DNA of 64,000 nt from Corylus avellana (Eukaryota > Streptophyta > Magnoliopsida > Fagales > Betulaceae), in the NCBI RefSeq assembly GCF_901000735.1, contig NC_081542.1:15229577-15293576 (forward strand), given 5' to 3'. Position 1 is the stretch's first letter. Each line of letters opens with the position of its first letter. Positions 45,043 to 58,877 of this stretch are shown here, one piece after another. A model generated the notes under the pieces. That model was not told the DNA's origin, ran no database searches, and saw only the letters and a program-made list of their open reading frames with translations. The position numbers and the translations under genes are program-made.

Positions 45043-45813
45043 CCATATATATATATATATATATATATATTGACAAAAAAAACTTTAATTTTCATAAAAT
45101 AATTTTTCTTTTTTAAAATTATAAACCGTTTTTTGAGTTTTAGCTTTTTATTCTCAAATCTCCAAAATTTGTCGTACAAACTCAATTAAATTAGCATGTA
45201 TTCAAAATGTATGAAATTTTTATATATATTTTTAATAAAGTATGTAATTTTTATGTGTGTTTTTAATATATTTTTAGACACCTCAATTTAATAAATTGAG
45301 TCGAAAGAATTTCCTTTCTAAAATAATTTATTGTTTATATTTTTCTAATAATGTTTTATGAGTGAAATAATGGTTTAATTAAAAAAAAAATTTCATATTC
45401 GCATATAAATTCATAAAATTATGTTTTCCGAAATGAATTTGGTTTAGGCTCCGTTAAAAAAAATACTGTATGTATGTGGTAGTTTTTTCATTTGTTATTT
45501 AATTTCAATTTTTTCGTGAGAAAAAAAAAAAAAAGAGTAAAATTGAATCCGAAACGTTTTTACCACACCTAAGCTAAATTCGAAAGGGAAATGCTAAGTA
45601 CTATAATTTTATCTAACATTTATTCAATAATATTGACGTAACATTTTTAATCAATCGTTTTTTTATTATTTATTATTATTATTATTTAACAAGAATTAAT
45701 CTAATAGTTAGTTGGGAGTACTACATCATCATTGTTGAATGAATGTTCAATAAAATTACAATATCTGAAATTACCTAATCCAAAAAAAAAGAAAAGAATG
45801 TAGTTAGTTAATA

Positions 45814-46186
45814 GGGTAAAGTCCATTTAACCTCCTCAAACTACCACCCCCAATGACCATCTATCTTTCCAAACTATCAATTGCGACAATTTACCCCCCA
45901 AACTACCAAAACAATGACAATGTACTCTCAATTTTAACAAAATGACAAAATTACTATTACTAAAATAAATGCAAAAATACTAAAATTTATTGATTTATTT
46001 ATTTCAAATTTTAAGGGTATTTTTGTCCTATTGAAAATTTTATAAGGGTAATTTTGTCATTTTGCTAGCATTGAGGGGTATATTATTATTGTTTTGATAG
46101 TTTGGAGGGTAAATTGTTATAATTAATAATTTGAAGAGTAAATTGTCATTTGAATGGTAGTTTGAGGAGTTAAATAAATTTTACCC
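45814..46186. mobile_element. Foldback MITE, family 2 copy 2
   Basis: A 373-bp element with ends GGGTAAAGTCC and, in reverse, GGGTAAAATTT. Both arms contain CAAACTACC, CAATTTACCC and AAAACAAT blocks in inverse order over about 170 bp. TA lies on both sides (45812-45813, 46187-46188), compatible with a Tc1/mariner-type target. Confidence 0.7.
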
Positions 46187-47149
46187 TAATTAATATAAGA
46201 ACATATGTAACTAGACACATCTTCCAACATTACTTTCAACTTTATTGAAGGCCATTTATTGAAGGAAGGAAAGAGGCCAATAATATTCCAGGTGTCCACG
46301 TCTACAGTACTAGTCTCATCACACAATTTTTAACAATTGACCTTATTGATGTGACATTTTGATTTAGCAAGATTTTGGGGCCCTTTTTCAAGACATGAAA
46401 GCTTATAATTTCCAATACAAATATGGATATTACTATACAACATATAATTGCCCTACGAGGATAAGGTCAAGATTTTGCTACGTCATACATTTTTTGTCCG
46501 ACCACTCTTCAAAAATTTTGAGATGGCTAGGCTAGTTAGGGTAGCTCCTAAAAAAATTGTCATATTATTTATTTTGAGGTAAAAATAAAAAATTTTAATT
46601 TTAATTTTTAACCAACCATCTAAACAAGTAATCTGACCACCTCTTAAGATTTTTAGAGTGATCGGACCATCCTCTTACCACTCAAGAGTTTTAAAATCGG
46701 CCAATCATCTTTAAACACTTTTGAGAGTAGCCGGCCTCTCCTTTGGTCGCACCCTTTTTAGCGGCGGGTTAAAAGAAGCTTATGCTTAGAAAATTTTGTT
46801 TGGCTCAAATTAGATGATATGACAAAATCTTTACCATTCATTCTCACCACCTGCCATCCATACAATCTTTAACTCCTTAGTCACCACTCCCTTTCCCTTT
46901 CTTTATTGCACTCACCAGCCTCTTGCCGAAATATATCTCCACCTGCAAAAACAAAACAAAAAAAGGGAAAGAAAAAAAGCTCTCACCCTTTCCAAGTCAC
47001 CAAAATCCTTTTCAGAAACCTGCCCCTCAAAAAGCTCTATGATTTCACAGGTCATAAAAAAGCATGAATCTCCCTTACTCTTCTCCTATTTCATTCAATA
47101 GTTTCTACTTGATCATCTCCTTCAACTTTCTCTGTTCTTTTTCTGCAGA
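46187..47149 (+). promoter_or_regulatory. Upstream region of the PMEI-domain gene
   Basis: AT-rich spacer without a coding exon. A pyrimidine-rich leader-like stretch (about 46880-47149) precedes the start codon. No precise promoter element can be fixed. Confidence 0.4.
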
Positions 47150-47816
47150 ATGATCAGAATGTCATGTATTCACCACATATTTGTGACCTTCATGTTTCTT
47201 GCATGGCTGGCAGAGGGAGACAACTATGTTCAAGATGCATGCACCGTCACAAGGTATTCTTAAACAATCGAGACAGAATTCGAACTCACGATTCCTGTTC
47301 TGATGCAGACGAATTTAATCATTTAATTTATATTTTTACAGGTATCGAAACATCTGTGTTCGCACACTCGCATCATTCTCAAACACCGCTAGGAGAAGTC
47401 CTAGCAAGTGGGCACGTGCCGGTGTGTCCGTGACAATAGGTGAGGTGAAGAATGTTACTCAGGACTTGATAGGATTGAAGAAGCAAAGGGTAATGAAAGG
47501 AATGAACATAATTGCCCTCTCAGATTGCATTGAGTGCTTTGAAGATGCAGTTGATGAGCTTTACAAATCTCTGAATGTTCTCAGAAACCTCAGCAAAAGT
47601 ACATTCGATATTCAAATGGGTGATCTCAACACATGGATAAGTGCAGCTCTGACAGATGAAGATACTTGCTTGGATGGCTTTGAAGGCGTTGAGGGGGGAA
47701 AGCAAGTTGAGTTGCTTCGGAAGTGGGTTTTGAATGCTTCTTATGTCACTAGCAACGCCCTGGCTCTTGTTAGCAAACTTGCAAGCACAGGTGTGGAAAG
47801 CCTAAACGATCCATAG
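47150..47816 (+). CDS. Secreted PMEI-domain protein (pectin methylesterase/invertase inhibitor type)
   Basis: Exons 47150-47253 and 47342-47816 join in phase (AG/G) to 192 residues. The N-terminus is a hydrophobic signal peptide (about 1-23, core FVTFMFLAWLAEG). The mature part starts near the first Cys pair, C31-x8-C40 (DACTVTRYRNIC), and continues as the all-helical PMEI fold, with ALSDCIECFEDAVDEL (C97, C100) and the DEDTCLDGF motif (C144). Four Cys fit the two conserved disulfides; C100 is extra. Such proteins act in the apoplast and inhibit pectin methylesterases or invertases. Sequence alone cannot tell which, and some members have neither activity. PMEI genes are often intronless, so the 88-bp intron is a useful trait. 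The second exon after C40 has a Ser/Arg/Thr-rich loop (SNTARRSPSKWAR). Confidence 0.92.
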
Positions 47817-50800
47817 AAGTTCTGCAGAAGGATTTTGGCCATTTTTACACAAGTATAAAAATATTATATATATAATATAGTTTTATTATGTGTAAAATAA
47901 AGATTTTGTTTGGTTGCCAGTAGCGACCTTTTTCATTTTATATAATAAATTTCATGCAGTTTCTATCCATATGTACGAATGTATGCATTTTTGATTGTGA
48001 CAGTCGAAATAATTGCTTACTAGTCTACAAAGAAATCTTGTTTCTGAGATATGAATATTTAATGGCTTGAGAACTTTGTGTCGGCATAGGCCGAGTAATA
48101 CTACAAGTTTCTCTCGTGTTCCTTTTGAATCTATCTAAAAATTATATTTCTATTAAAATCATCATTGAACTTGTAATTAATTATTATTGAATTTTGATAA
48201 AATAATAATTTTAATAGTCACATCATTTTTGGATGGACTTAAGAGGGACACAAGAGGGACTTCTAAAATTGCTCGCATAGGCCGTATAGCCAACATTCAT
48301 CTATTACTTTTTGTTTTTTTTCCTTATTATCATTGAATTTGTCAAACCTACTTGTGATCTCACATTCAGTCATACTAACTACTGTATCATGTAATATATA
48401 TATAAAAATCTCTTTTTCATTTCATAAAACTTTAGTATAAGTGTAACACCCAGGGTAATTAATAAACGCTAAAAGAAATTAAAAATTGAGAAATAAAAAC
48501 TAAAATAATAAATAAAATAAATGTTTGGGTGAAAATAGATTGATCACAATGAGGTTCGTAGGCATTTGGCAAAATAGGAAAGAAAATTTATAAGTTATAA
48601 GTTAAAAGTTTAAGTAAGTCTTGGAGATTACATTTGAACACGAAGGAACGTACATTTGAACGGGAGGGAATCTCTATGTTGTAGTAAGGCACGCTAGTAG
48701 GATAGAATCGACGGTCTCAGGATTACATATACGATGATCGTGTTCGATCAAATGCGCAAAGTGCCCCATTCGAACGAGGTAGCATCTCCACATGTCACCA
48801 CATATTGGAGTAATAGGTAAAAATCAACGGCCCAGATCAATACACGCGTGTGACTAAGTGAGATTTGGCACGCGTTTAATGCTGGCTGACATGCCACATT
48901 CGGACTCGAGTTTAAAACACATTCGAACACACATTTAAAACACAAAATTTGATTTTGAAATTTTTTAACTGAAAGACAAACCATCCAATGTAATCCTTTC
49001 CCAAAATTTGATTTATATAAATTTTTTTTTTTAAAAAAAAAAAAATGGATCAAGGAAACCACCAAAAGACTAAACACAGGAACAATCCGAACAAACCGAA
49101 CAGAGTTCGGAGTAAGCAAAATTAGCCCACTATGTTTGGGCTCTGCCACATGTATCTACTAGAATGTTATTTTGGGCTCTATACATATCTCACATTTTTA
49201 AGGACAACGGATTTTTCGAAGGCCTAAAACATCTTCCTTTTCGCTTTTTTTCATTTTTTCATTAGAGAATTATTTTCTTTTCAGACAAACTTTTATTTGA
49301 AATTAGAGTATAAAAAATTTATTTAACTCAATTTTTTGTTTGTTTGTTTGTGCTGAAACTGGGGGCTCATATTAATACCAGTGGAAGGCCAAGTAGATAA
49401 GAGCGGAGTGAACGTCGCGATACGGTACAAAGTATTTTGGGGATTTCCTTAATACGTTCATACAAGTAGGGTTTATAGTTTTTCTTATATATATGTATGA
49501 TGTAACCCTGAATTATTAAAAGTAAAAATACAGCCGCCTCTCTGTGGACGTAGGCAAATTGCCGAACCACGTTAAATTTGTGTTTCGACTCTCTCTTTCT
49601 TTTCAATTCTATATTGTTCATCAATTATTGTGCAAGATAACAGCAGTTTGTATTTTAACCAAGTTTATTAAAATGACATATATTAAAAATACATATTATT
49701 CTCACGTTACATATATGTCTAGAAATTAATTAGTACATTTTGAACATGTGTCAATTTAATAAATTGAGAGTGACTTGTCACTTGTATAAGTCTCTCTCTA
49801 ATGATAGGATTCATGAAAGGGATTCGAAAATAAAGGTTGATTATTTGTTTAATTAAGATAGAGACGCTAGGCTTGCTTATTTACATGTCTTTGATCATTA
49901 GCTTTATGAAAAGGTCTTGCTGGTCAATTTTCAACCTAGTAAAAGTCATTTTTGGAGTAGATTTTTTTATTTTTTTTATGGAAGTCATTTTTGGAGGAAG
50001 GAACGGAAATAGAGCAGTTCCTTGGAAGTTCTTGAGGAATGTGACAGAACAATATAAGGTGATCATTTCTGACCCACTGTACTGTTCTCAATTTTTTATT
50101 TTTTATTTAAAAAAAATAAAAGAAAAGAAATTAGGATTGAAATAAGATTTTAGTATAGGAAATGGAAGCATATGACTGTGAAAACGATTGGCCTCCTACA
50201 CATATATAGGACAAAAATGATTGGAAAGTCCAAGTTACAATACAGAAAATTCCAAGGGTTTTGGGATATAGTTTGGCAGCTATAAGAGAAGGTGTATGAC
50301 TTTGTAACAGTCCATCCTTTTATACAGTATGTGAGCCTGCTATAAACTTACTGCCAAAAGTAATATTTAGCATTACTCCTAAGAATGTGTTAGTAGTGGC
50401 GATTCCGACAACTAACCTACCACATGCCGGCCAATTTTTCGACCCACATGGGTTGACTTGGCAAAGGGGAAAGTTAGTTTCCGTTTTCAATGGAATTCCA
50501 ACCCCCAACATCCCTTACTATAAAACATCATTTCCTTGTTGCAGCCATGTTCCGTTTTATTTGGTCTTCTCGCTTCTCTCTTTGACGCTCTCTATCTCGC
50601 AGAGATCTAAGACAAAGAACAATGATATGTTTTTTTTTGTTGGATGAATAAAACAATAACATTTTGACATTGTTAATTAGAAATGCTGATTTTGACTTCC
50701 GCCCGAAAATCACCTTCCGTTAGAAAAAAGTCGAAAGCAACTTCAACTTTCCGATAAAAGCACATATGAAAAGCAAAAAGTTAATTTCCGCTTCCGCCAA

Positions 50801-51172
50801 CTCTAATGCACACCCATAAAAGCATTATCAATAATAGTTTTTGCAAGAGGAGAATACAGAAGGATCCTCTCTCCGTTTCGTGGCTATGATTTTATTTTAT
50901 TGCGAGTAATGATGTATATGATAATACCACTTTAGTAGATATGTTGTCACGTCATTCAAAATTTAAATTTTTTAAAACTTATCAAAAAAAAGAGAGGAGA
51001 ATACAGAAGAAAAAACAAAGTAGTAGAGATTCAACATTCTTGGCCTGCCTTTAATTGGTATACTTATTTATATCAATATTAGCTTTGTCCGGAGAAACAT
51101 CTTGAACCATAAGTTTGGAGAAACATTAAATGTTTTCCCAAAAACAAACTACTTAGATTCACGTGAGGCTAA
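47817..51172. repeat. Intergenic with a family 1 MITE at 48105-48275
   Basis: No gene is supported. At 48105-48275 lies a third family 1 MITE: left ACAAGTTTCTCTCGTGTTCC, reverse of right AGAAGTCCCTCTTGTGTCCC, each followed by ATTAAAAT-type subterminal motifs. 50866-50980 repeats the sequence at 59186-59300 (GATCCTCTCCGTTTC followed by GGCTATGATTTTATTTTATT). A possible LTR-like TGTAACACCC start at 48441 could not be paired. Confidence 0.55.
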
Positions 51173-51519
51173 GAGCATTCCCAATGGAAGAGCCAAATGT
51201 TACTTTTATCTAGAATAGCTCTTCAAATGTTCAAAAAACCTCCCACATTGGATGAGCAAAAAATATATGTAAAATAGATATTTGATTAGAAGAGCTAAAA
51301 AAAAAGTTAAATGTAGCAGCACTTTTTAAGGGAGCCATTTTATTTTTTAGTGTTTCTCTCTCCTGCTTTATCTTTTTCCCAAATCTTTTCCCACATTTTT
51401 TTTAGAAATATAGCTAATCGGATGTGGAGACACTTAAAAATGGCTTAACTAAACTAGATAAAAGTGAATTTTGAAGAGCCATTTTACATAAAAATATGGC
51501 TCTTCCATTGGGAATGCTC
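51173..51519. mobile_element. PIF/Harbinger (Tourist-like) MITE
   Basis: A 347-bp element whose terminal inverted repeat is GAGCATTCCCAATGGAAGAG at both ends. It is flanked by the 3-bp TAA duplication (51170-51172, 51520-51522). TIR and target size are those of Tourist-like MITEs. Confidence 0.9.
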
Positions 51520-52118
51520 TAATGGCAAAGAAAAAAACACACAAGGGAAATTCTCTCCTACTCAATGTCTCATGATTGGCATGGTGGTACCGAATCTGGC
51601 ACAAGGAGAGGCGAAACATGCGAAATCGATAAGCGCCACGTGTGTGGAGGAGAGTCAATGTCGCTTGAGCACGAATCCTCCTGCGACGTGCAAAGCAAAC
51701 GAAGTCCTGTCTCTTTTGTGGGTCCCCCCTCCTTCGTGGTTCTATCATATGCTTCTCTTACTTTTTTTTTTCTCTTATTATTATTATTTTTGAGATTTGG
51801 AGGAGAGGTTGAGGCAAGCAAGCGCAATCCAAGCCTAGATTACCGAAAATGAAATAGAATGTGAATATGTGAAAGGATACAAATTTTATACGTATTTACC
51901 ACTTTTGGGCTTTTGCCTACATTCTATTTTGATCGGCATTTTCCCTTTTTACCGCAAAAAACAATCCCACATTCCCAAATCACTGCTATTATTGCATTTA
52001 AATTTCTATATTTGAAAAGACAAATATTAAGAGTTAATAAGTTTTTCATATTTGGTTTAAGACATAAATTTTTTCTAAATCTGTCTGGAAGAAATATCAT
52101 GCAACCCATTTAAAATAG

Positions 52119-52366
52119 GGACATAGTTTTCCTCCAAACTGGGTTTGAGGAAGTTCCTCCAACTCAATCAATAAAAATGACATGTGTCATTTAAACATAT
52201 GAAATGCACATGTTTTTTTAATAGTAAGGACAAAGTTGAAATAAATAATATTAAAAACTCATGTACATCTTACATGTTATTAATTATTAAAAAAATGACA
52301 CATGTCATTTTTATAGACTGGGTTAAAGGAATTTTCTTCAACTCAGTTTGGAGGAAGACTATGTCC
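52119..52366. mobile_element. Mutator-type MITE
   Basis: A 248-bp element with long inverted repeats (left GGACATAGTTTTCCTCCAAA, reverse of right GGACATAGTCTTCCTCCAAA) sharing an internal AAAAATGACATGTGTCATTT. The perfect 9-bp duplication TTAAAATAG flanks it (52110-52118, 52367-52375). Its TIR differs from the element at 17554. Confidence 0.87.
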
Positions 52367-52375
52367 TTAAAATAG

Positions 52376-55300
52376 TGTTAATTGTCTATAAACATTTAAA
52401 ATGTTAGTATAGATTAGTAAATTGCTATTAATGACCTTACAAATTTAATGTGCATTTTAAATATTTATAGACATTTGACATTATTTTAAATGGGATGGAA
52501 AATATTTCTTTAGACCCGTTTGGAGGAAATTTTTGTCTTTTAGCCTATATTATCCTATAAATTCAATAAATCAATCATTCGATTTGTAAGGTCTACAAAT
52601 CTAAAGGTTAATTTGTAAAATGAAATGGGTCAAACACGAAAAAAAATATCGATTCATAACATTTCTAAAAAATAAATAATTCATACAGGATGAAGATCTC
52701 GGGTATATAACCATTTGATTTTAAATTCATAATCATCACATATTGGATGCATGAGACAATGTTAGATTATGTTTTTTTCCAACCAAATGGCCATGTTAGT
52801 ATTCTCACACGACAAGCAAAGGGCAATGCATCGAAAATGGCAAGGAGGGAACTTTTCTTTGTTTCTCATTTCTAATGGGTGAGCTAATTATAGACTTTGA
52901 GCATCAATTAAGGATAATTTGAAATTAGGTAACGTGTCTCCAATAACTTTTTTATCGCCACGAAATAGCAAAATTCACATAAAGGATATACAAAGTACAT
53001 AAAGGACCATCTCATTGTGTTGCCAATTTTACACAATATATAATACATCCATATATAAAGTAGTGAAAGATGAGAGCGGAAGCGGAGTGAAAAAGAGATT
53101 GATAAGGACGGTTAAGGCTACATCTTTATTGTATTTAAGTAGGTTGATAATACAAAATATGTCCTTATTAACAAGGAAAATGTGGAAGCGAGCGAGATAG
53201 AATGAGTAAATAAATATGATAATTAAATTAGAAGATTTGATTACAATTACACATGAATGATAAATGCATGGGTCGATAAAAAAAATATCAATCAACTTAA
53301 TATAGAAAATATTCTTACAGAACCAAAGCATACAGGGGTTGATCTTACAACAATATGAAGCGTAGCTATATATCAAACAGTTTAATCTTCCATTGATCTC
53401 GAAAATTCGTAGAAATTATATACAAGTAAAGACTATCCTGCCTGCGATTTAAAAAATTAATTATTATTATTATTATTATTATTTTCTGTTTTCAAATCAT
53501 AATTTGTTAAAAAATGAAATCTCAAACAATATATTTTAAGCGATTTAGTTTAAAAACACCTTTTGTCCACAAAATCACAGTGTCAAACGCACCTTAAGCA
53601 ATAAATAGTAGCCCTGGCAAATAAATTACCGCTTATATATATATTTGATTCAAGTATTTAATTAATATTCAAACAATTTTCATGATATTTTTTTTTAAAA
53701 CTATTTTGTTATGTTTTTAAGCAATGGACGTAAATCATGTCTTATTTATACACCCAAAAAAAAATGGAAATAATATCTTGCCCATAAAAATTTTTTTTTA
53801 AAAAAAAAAAACGAAAAATCAAAATGGTATTCGATAGAATTATAGGATTGCAGAAAAAGTTGGAAGTCTTGAAGATAAAGCCCGGCGGCCATGTAAAAGT
53901 TTACGAGGTACATTTTCTAAAAGTCCAAGAAGTGCCCCCACCATTTTTGTGGTCTGGTGCGAGGTCTTCATCGTCAGCTAACCTCAACGGAAAATAATAT
54001 ATATGAGCTTTTCGTGCTTGGACTTTCCCGAATTAAGTAAAACAAACAATGATGAGTGCAATTAACTATATATATATATATATATCATAATTGGAGAGCT
54101 AGAAACGATTTCTTTTAGAAGTGGCCATGAATGAAATGCATGTGCAACTTCTCAACGTGCAGATCTCTTCTTTCTTAAGCTTCTTATACAATATTTATTG
54201 TTTTTTTTTTTTTTAATTATTATTATTCATCGAAAGCAATAATGCCTTTTCCCTTTTACTACGTACGTTATGAGGTTTTTGGTTTAAAAGACTGAGAATT
54301 CCTTTAAAAGATCAAGAATATTAAAGAAAAAGAACCCACGTTAAAAAAAAAAGGGGGAAAAACATGGAAAGAATAATGGACAAAGTGTTTTTTCAAATTT
54401 TTTCAATCTAGTCTATTAAATTAACGTGTTATCCACGTCGGAACTATAAACCTACTTGGAGGGCAATAGCATCCCAAAATTAAAAAAAATCCCCTCAAAA
54501 TTATTAGTTTTTTTTACGGAATAAATTCTTTAAAATTTTGTTTTAGTTTTGCCCTCATTTGCTAATATTCTAGTTTTACCCCGTGCGTGTTCAAATACAT
54601 GTGATTTTCGCATGTATTTTAAATAGAATGTGTAATTTTTACGTGCAATTTAGATGCGTGTCAGTTTAATAAATTGAATTTAAAAAAAAATAAAATAAAA
54701 TGTTCAAGAATATTTGGATAGAATAAACCAAATATATTATAGGTTAACTTAGGGTAAGCAAGTCCAAAATGGAGCTTCCAAATCACTCCTAGTTTCCACC
54801 AAATTGCCTTTAGAATAGGGGCTTCATCTGTTGACCCACTCAGGGCGGCTTCTACTGGGTCACTCTCAATTGACAATTAGATGCCTCTTTGTTTGAGAAA
54901 ATTACAAAGCAAACCTTCCACTTAACCTCCCTTTGAAGCTACTAATTAAGTTAACACACCTTAAATGTGGACTGCACACTTCCAATCAAACAGAATCTTC
55001 TACCCATTAATCATTATGCCCATTGTTTGTTTCCAAATTATCGATAATATCAATATCTTTTTGCTAAGAAAATATATGTCAAAATATATCTTCTCCAAGT
55101 ATTTTTTTTAATTGAACAAAATAATAAATAAGCATTGACCCAAATCATTTATAACTTATATTTTATCTTTGAATTGAATATTTGTAGGATCAAGATAGAT
55201 TTCATTTTGAATAACTATCTATTTATTCATATTATATCTTCTCTGATATGGTCGTCTCACCCAATTTTTGGATCAATCTTTATAAAAATAAAAATTCAAA

Positions 55301-55529
55301 AATTCAAAAATTAGTTGTAACCCCTGCATTAATTAGCATCGTGAAATAATTATGAAAAAAAAAAACAAAGAAAGATAGAATATAGCCCTCTTAAACATTT
55401 TCAATATTGGACTCACTAGTCCCCCATGTTCAACTTTCCCCACGATCGCGATTAGCACTAACTACAGCTAGATTGTGACGTAATATGCCGAAGCCTCCAT
55501 CACATTAATTAGACATAATATGAGTTTAT
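52376..55529. other. Intergenic, no gene seen
   Basis: AT-rich sequence with poly(A/T) runs, an ATT repeat at about 53460-53483 and an (AT)n tract at about 54068-54085. No exon with recognisable domain or codon bias. Confidence 0.5.
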
Positions 55530-55659
55530 TTATTTATTTATTTTTTTTGAAAGACTGATATCATTTAGGATAGAGAAACTTGCTCAGCAAGTACAGCTTG
55601 GGTAATACAAGATGGGAAATTCCCAAACCATATATGTGCGTGATTGAGAGAAAGAGCCA
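55530..55659 (-). mobile_element. 5'-truncated LINE end
   Basis: 130 bp flanked by a perfect 17-bp duplication (ACATAATATGAGTTTAT at 55513-55529 and 55660-55676). On the minus strand it ends CAGTCTTTC plus an AAATAAATA-type tail, as in the nested LINE at 13186. Confidence 0.82.
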
Positions 55660-56138
55660 ACATAATATGAGTTTATAATTACGTAATTAGTGAACAGACA
55701 CTGACACCCTACCCAACTGAAATTTGTAGTATATATAGACTATGATGGGAGTAGGGAGTTCGAAGTTTAGGGGGTAAAATTAAAACAATTAATAATTGGG
55801 GAGTAAAAAAGTTAATTGTAAGGGATTATAAGAGTATTTTCTTTAAAAAAAAAATAAATAGAGAAAACATGAATTCCTCCCAAGCTACCATGTAGTTCCA
55901 TCCCTAGATGGGATCCTATGAACACTAAAGACGTGACCTTAATTACCAAGTCTCCATCATATGATGTAATAAGCATATGGTCAATGAAAAAATAAGTGGT
56001 CCCTTGTTTGTAGGATGGGAGCAGGGCCGGCTCAATAGCTAAGGGTACTTTGGCTAGTGTGTAAGAGCACTCCTTGCAGCCTCACTAAAATTATTTTTTG
56101 GTTATTTTGATGAGACAATTTAACAAAAATAGCCTAAA

Positions 56139-56414
56139 GGCCTGTTTGAAATTGCGTTTGAAGGGCTTAAAAGTACATTTAACACTCAAAAAGCCTGTTT
56201 GAAAAAAAAAAAAAAAAAAAAGGTACGCGTTTGATAAAAAAATTAAAAGAGCTTTTAAGGGTCCTCTAAAAATTATCAAAAGTGATTTCGGTCATTTTTA
56301 AGTTTTTTGGACTCTTAAAAGCGCTTTTATTTTTTTTTACCAAATGAGTATTTTTTTCTTCAAACGGGTTTTTAAAGTGTTTTTAGGTCCCTCAAACGCA
56401 ATCTCGAACAAGCT
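56139..56414. mobile_element. Foldback MITE (hAT-like)
   Basis: Terminal repeats GGCCTGTTTGAAATTGCGTT (left) and AGCTTGTTCGAGATTGCGTT (reverse of right); the internal arms also pair (CTTAAAAG/CTTTTAAG blocks). GGCCTGTTTG ends are frequent among hAT-derived MITEs. No clear 8-bp duplication was found. Confidence 0.6.
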
Positions 56415-57960
56415 CTTGTGTCCACTTTTCAGCCTCACTACTTTAACAAAAAAAAAAAAAAGTAAACAAAATTGTTAAAAATATGAGTTGTTAAAATAGA
56501 AAAAATTGTAATTTTAGTCATTTTTTTGAGTAAAATTTAGTGAGGATGCTAAAAATGCTCTAAGGCTCTCAAATCAAAGAAGAAAAAGGAAACGACTCTA
56601 AATATTAGGCAATAAAAGTTGTGAGTGCATTTTACGTCTCTTTGTGTAGGTGCTTTGACATTTCATAGCCTATGTATTCTCTCTCCGTGACAGATTTATA
56701 TTTTGGCTGTTGATTGTTACGTGTGTTAGGGATCTAAGTGTATATAACAATAAAGCTAAAATAAAAATTTAATCAGTAATTTTACAGCCAAATAATGAAT
56801 TTTAAAAAGAAAAATATAATAAGACGGCCGACATCCATGGTAGGAGATATTTGTGTCTGTTTAGCTGAGATCACTGTAAATTTGTAATGCTTGATGCCTA
56901 GGAACAGTGACTGTGACACCCTACCAAACTAAGGATGTGAGCTTATGACCAGTGACCACCATAGATTTTATTTTACTTTACTTTTTGTCCGAACAAAAAA
57001 AACAAAAAAATACTATCGTACAACTCAAAATACAGAGCATTTATACAAAACAGTTACTTTTTATGTCACATCTAACAAACACGAATTGTTTGTCAAAAGT
57101 AGTGTTTAAAAGAATATTGGCGTGCATAAACAGTCATACACATTAATATATTATATAATATTATTAAAATATTATATAAACAGTAAAATATATATATATA
57201 TATATATATATATTAACACTGGTGTGCATGATTGTTCATGCATGCCAGTGTTCTTTTAAATACTGCTTGTTTGTCTGTAATGTTAAGAAAACACGTTAAT
57301 TGACAACATTGACTATAGCCATTTTGGCTATCATTGTTAATGTGTGTTTAGGAGGTGATTTTTTTTTTTTTTTTTTTTTAATTTAATTTACAAAAATATT
57401 ATGATATGATATAAATGTGAAAATTATGGAGCTAGCTAGGTGGTGTATGATCATCTCCGATTTGATAACATTCACCTAGAAACTTGGCTTTTAGGTCCCC
57501 CTAGCAAACACGGATTCATTTTATTTTAAGTGAAATTGAGATGAACCATTTTATGGTCATGATTTTGTTTTGTTGCATTTAAAGGTGTACATGATACCAT
57601 GTGATAGATACATTACCACGTCATTTAAAATTTTAATATGTATACCATTAAATATAATAAGATAAAAATTTTGATTATAAAATAGAGAGGAGTATGTTCC
57701 CCTCCCGGGCAGGCTATGATGGGTGACTTGTGAGCTCGAGTTGCTTACTTTGCCATTTTTTAAGCTAGGGCTGTAGGCTTTTGAGTGTATTATCCCCAAG
57801 TAGGAGCTAGAATTAGGATTTTAAGTGTGGGGGGACAAAACTATTAGGCAATAAAAATTGTGTGTGCATCGTTCTCTCTGTGACAGTTTTGTATTTTGGC
57901 CGTTGATTTCTTTGCTTACACACTGTTTTTTTAACAGCAAATAAGAGTTTTTCAATCCAA

Positions 57961-58156
57961 ATGAAAACTCTATCATTTAAATAAATGAATAGGAGGCTAT
58001 GAACATAGGTTGGCCCACTTCATCATATTAGAAGGGGCTTGCCCTCTTGTTTTCATTTATTTAAATGAAAACTCTATCATTTAAATAAGTGAATAGGAGG
58101 CTATGAACATAGGTTGGCCCACTTCACCATATTAGAAGGGACTTGCCCTCTTGTAG
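57961..58156. repeat. 104-bp tandem duplication
   Basis: Copy 1 begins ATGAAAACTCTATCATTTAA at 57961, copy 2 begins the same at 58065. They differ at only a few positions (for example ATGAATAGG/GTGAATAGG, CATCATATT/CACCATATT), so the duplication is recent relative to its surroundings. Confidence 0.9.
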
Positions 58157-58877
58157 GGCAATTTCTTGCGCGTCTGTAATATTTGTGGGGGGACAAATCG
58201 TCGATTTATTTGTGTCTTTTTATAGGGTAAGAAAAGGTGTTATAGTCGAGACAAGTGTAAATTTGTACTGCCATGGGACACCCTTGGATTAGATGGCTAG
58301 AAACAGTGACACCCTACCCAACATGAAATCTGTTCCAGAGACATGCATATATTTAAAAATAATATATTTTTTTTAAAACAATTTTCTTTTAAACGAATTT
58401 TTTTTATTTTTTTTTATTTTTTTTAAACGAAAATTTTTATTTTTTTTAAACGTAAATTTTTATTTGAAAAAAAAATTATAAAACAATTTTTTTTTTTTAA
58501 GACAAAAGAAAATTTTCAATTTTTATGAAAAAATAAATCGAATTTTTTCTTATAAAAGGATTTTAAAAATAAAAAATAAAAATTGGCCACCGGTTGGAAT
58601 TTTTTTTTTGTTTGTTAGTTTTAGGTTTTTTCTAGAAGTTTTAGTAATTTGTTTTCTTACTAACGGTAATTTTGTCATTGGAGGAAACATTGGCAATTTT
58701 TAATAGTTTGGGGGGACATTGTCACAATTGAAAGTTTGGGCGGACATTGTCAATTGAGTGGTAATTTGAGAGGGGTATGTGGACTTTCCCCTGTTTTTTT
58801 ATTCTTAAAATTAAAATATTAACAAACAAATCACAATACAAAATAGTTAAACATATTAGGAAACATACATTATTGTC

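Noticed and set aside
48748..49149. Minus-strand frame of 133 codons
   Set aside because: No domain, poly(K/F) from homopolymers, no splice context; probably chance or repeat.
48441..49200. Possible solo LTR starting TGTAACACCC
   Set aside because: No matching end, target duplication or second LTR could be found.
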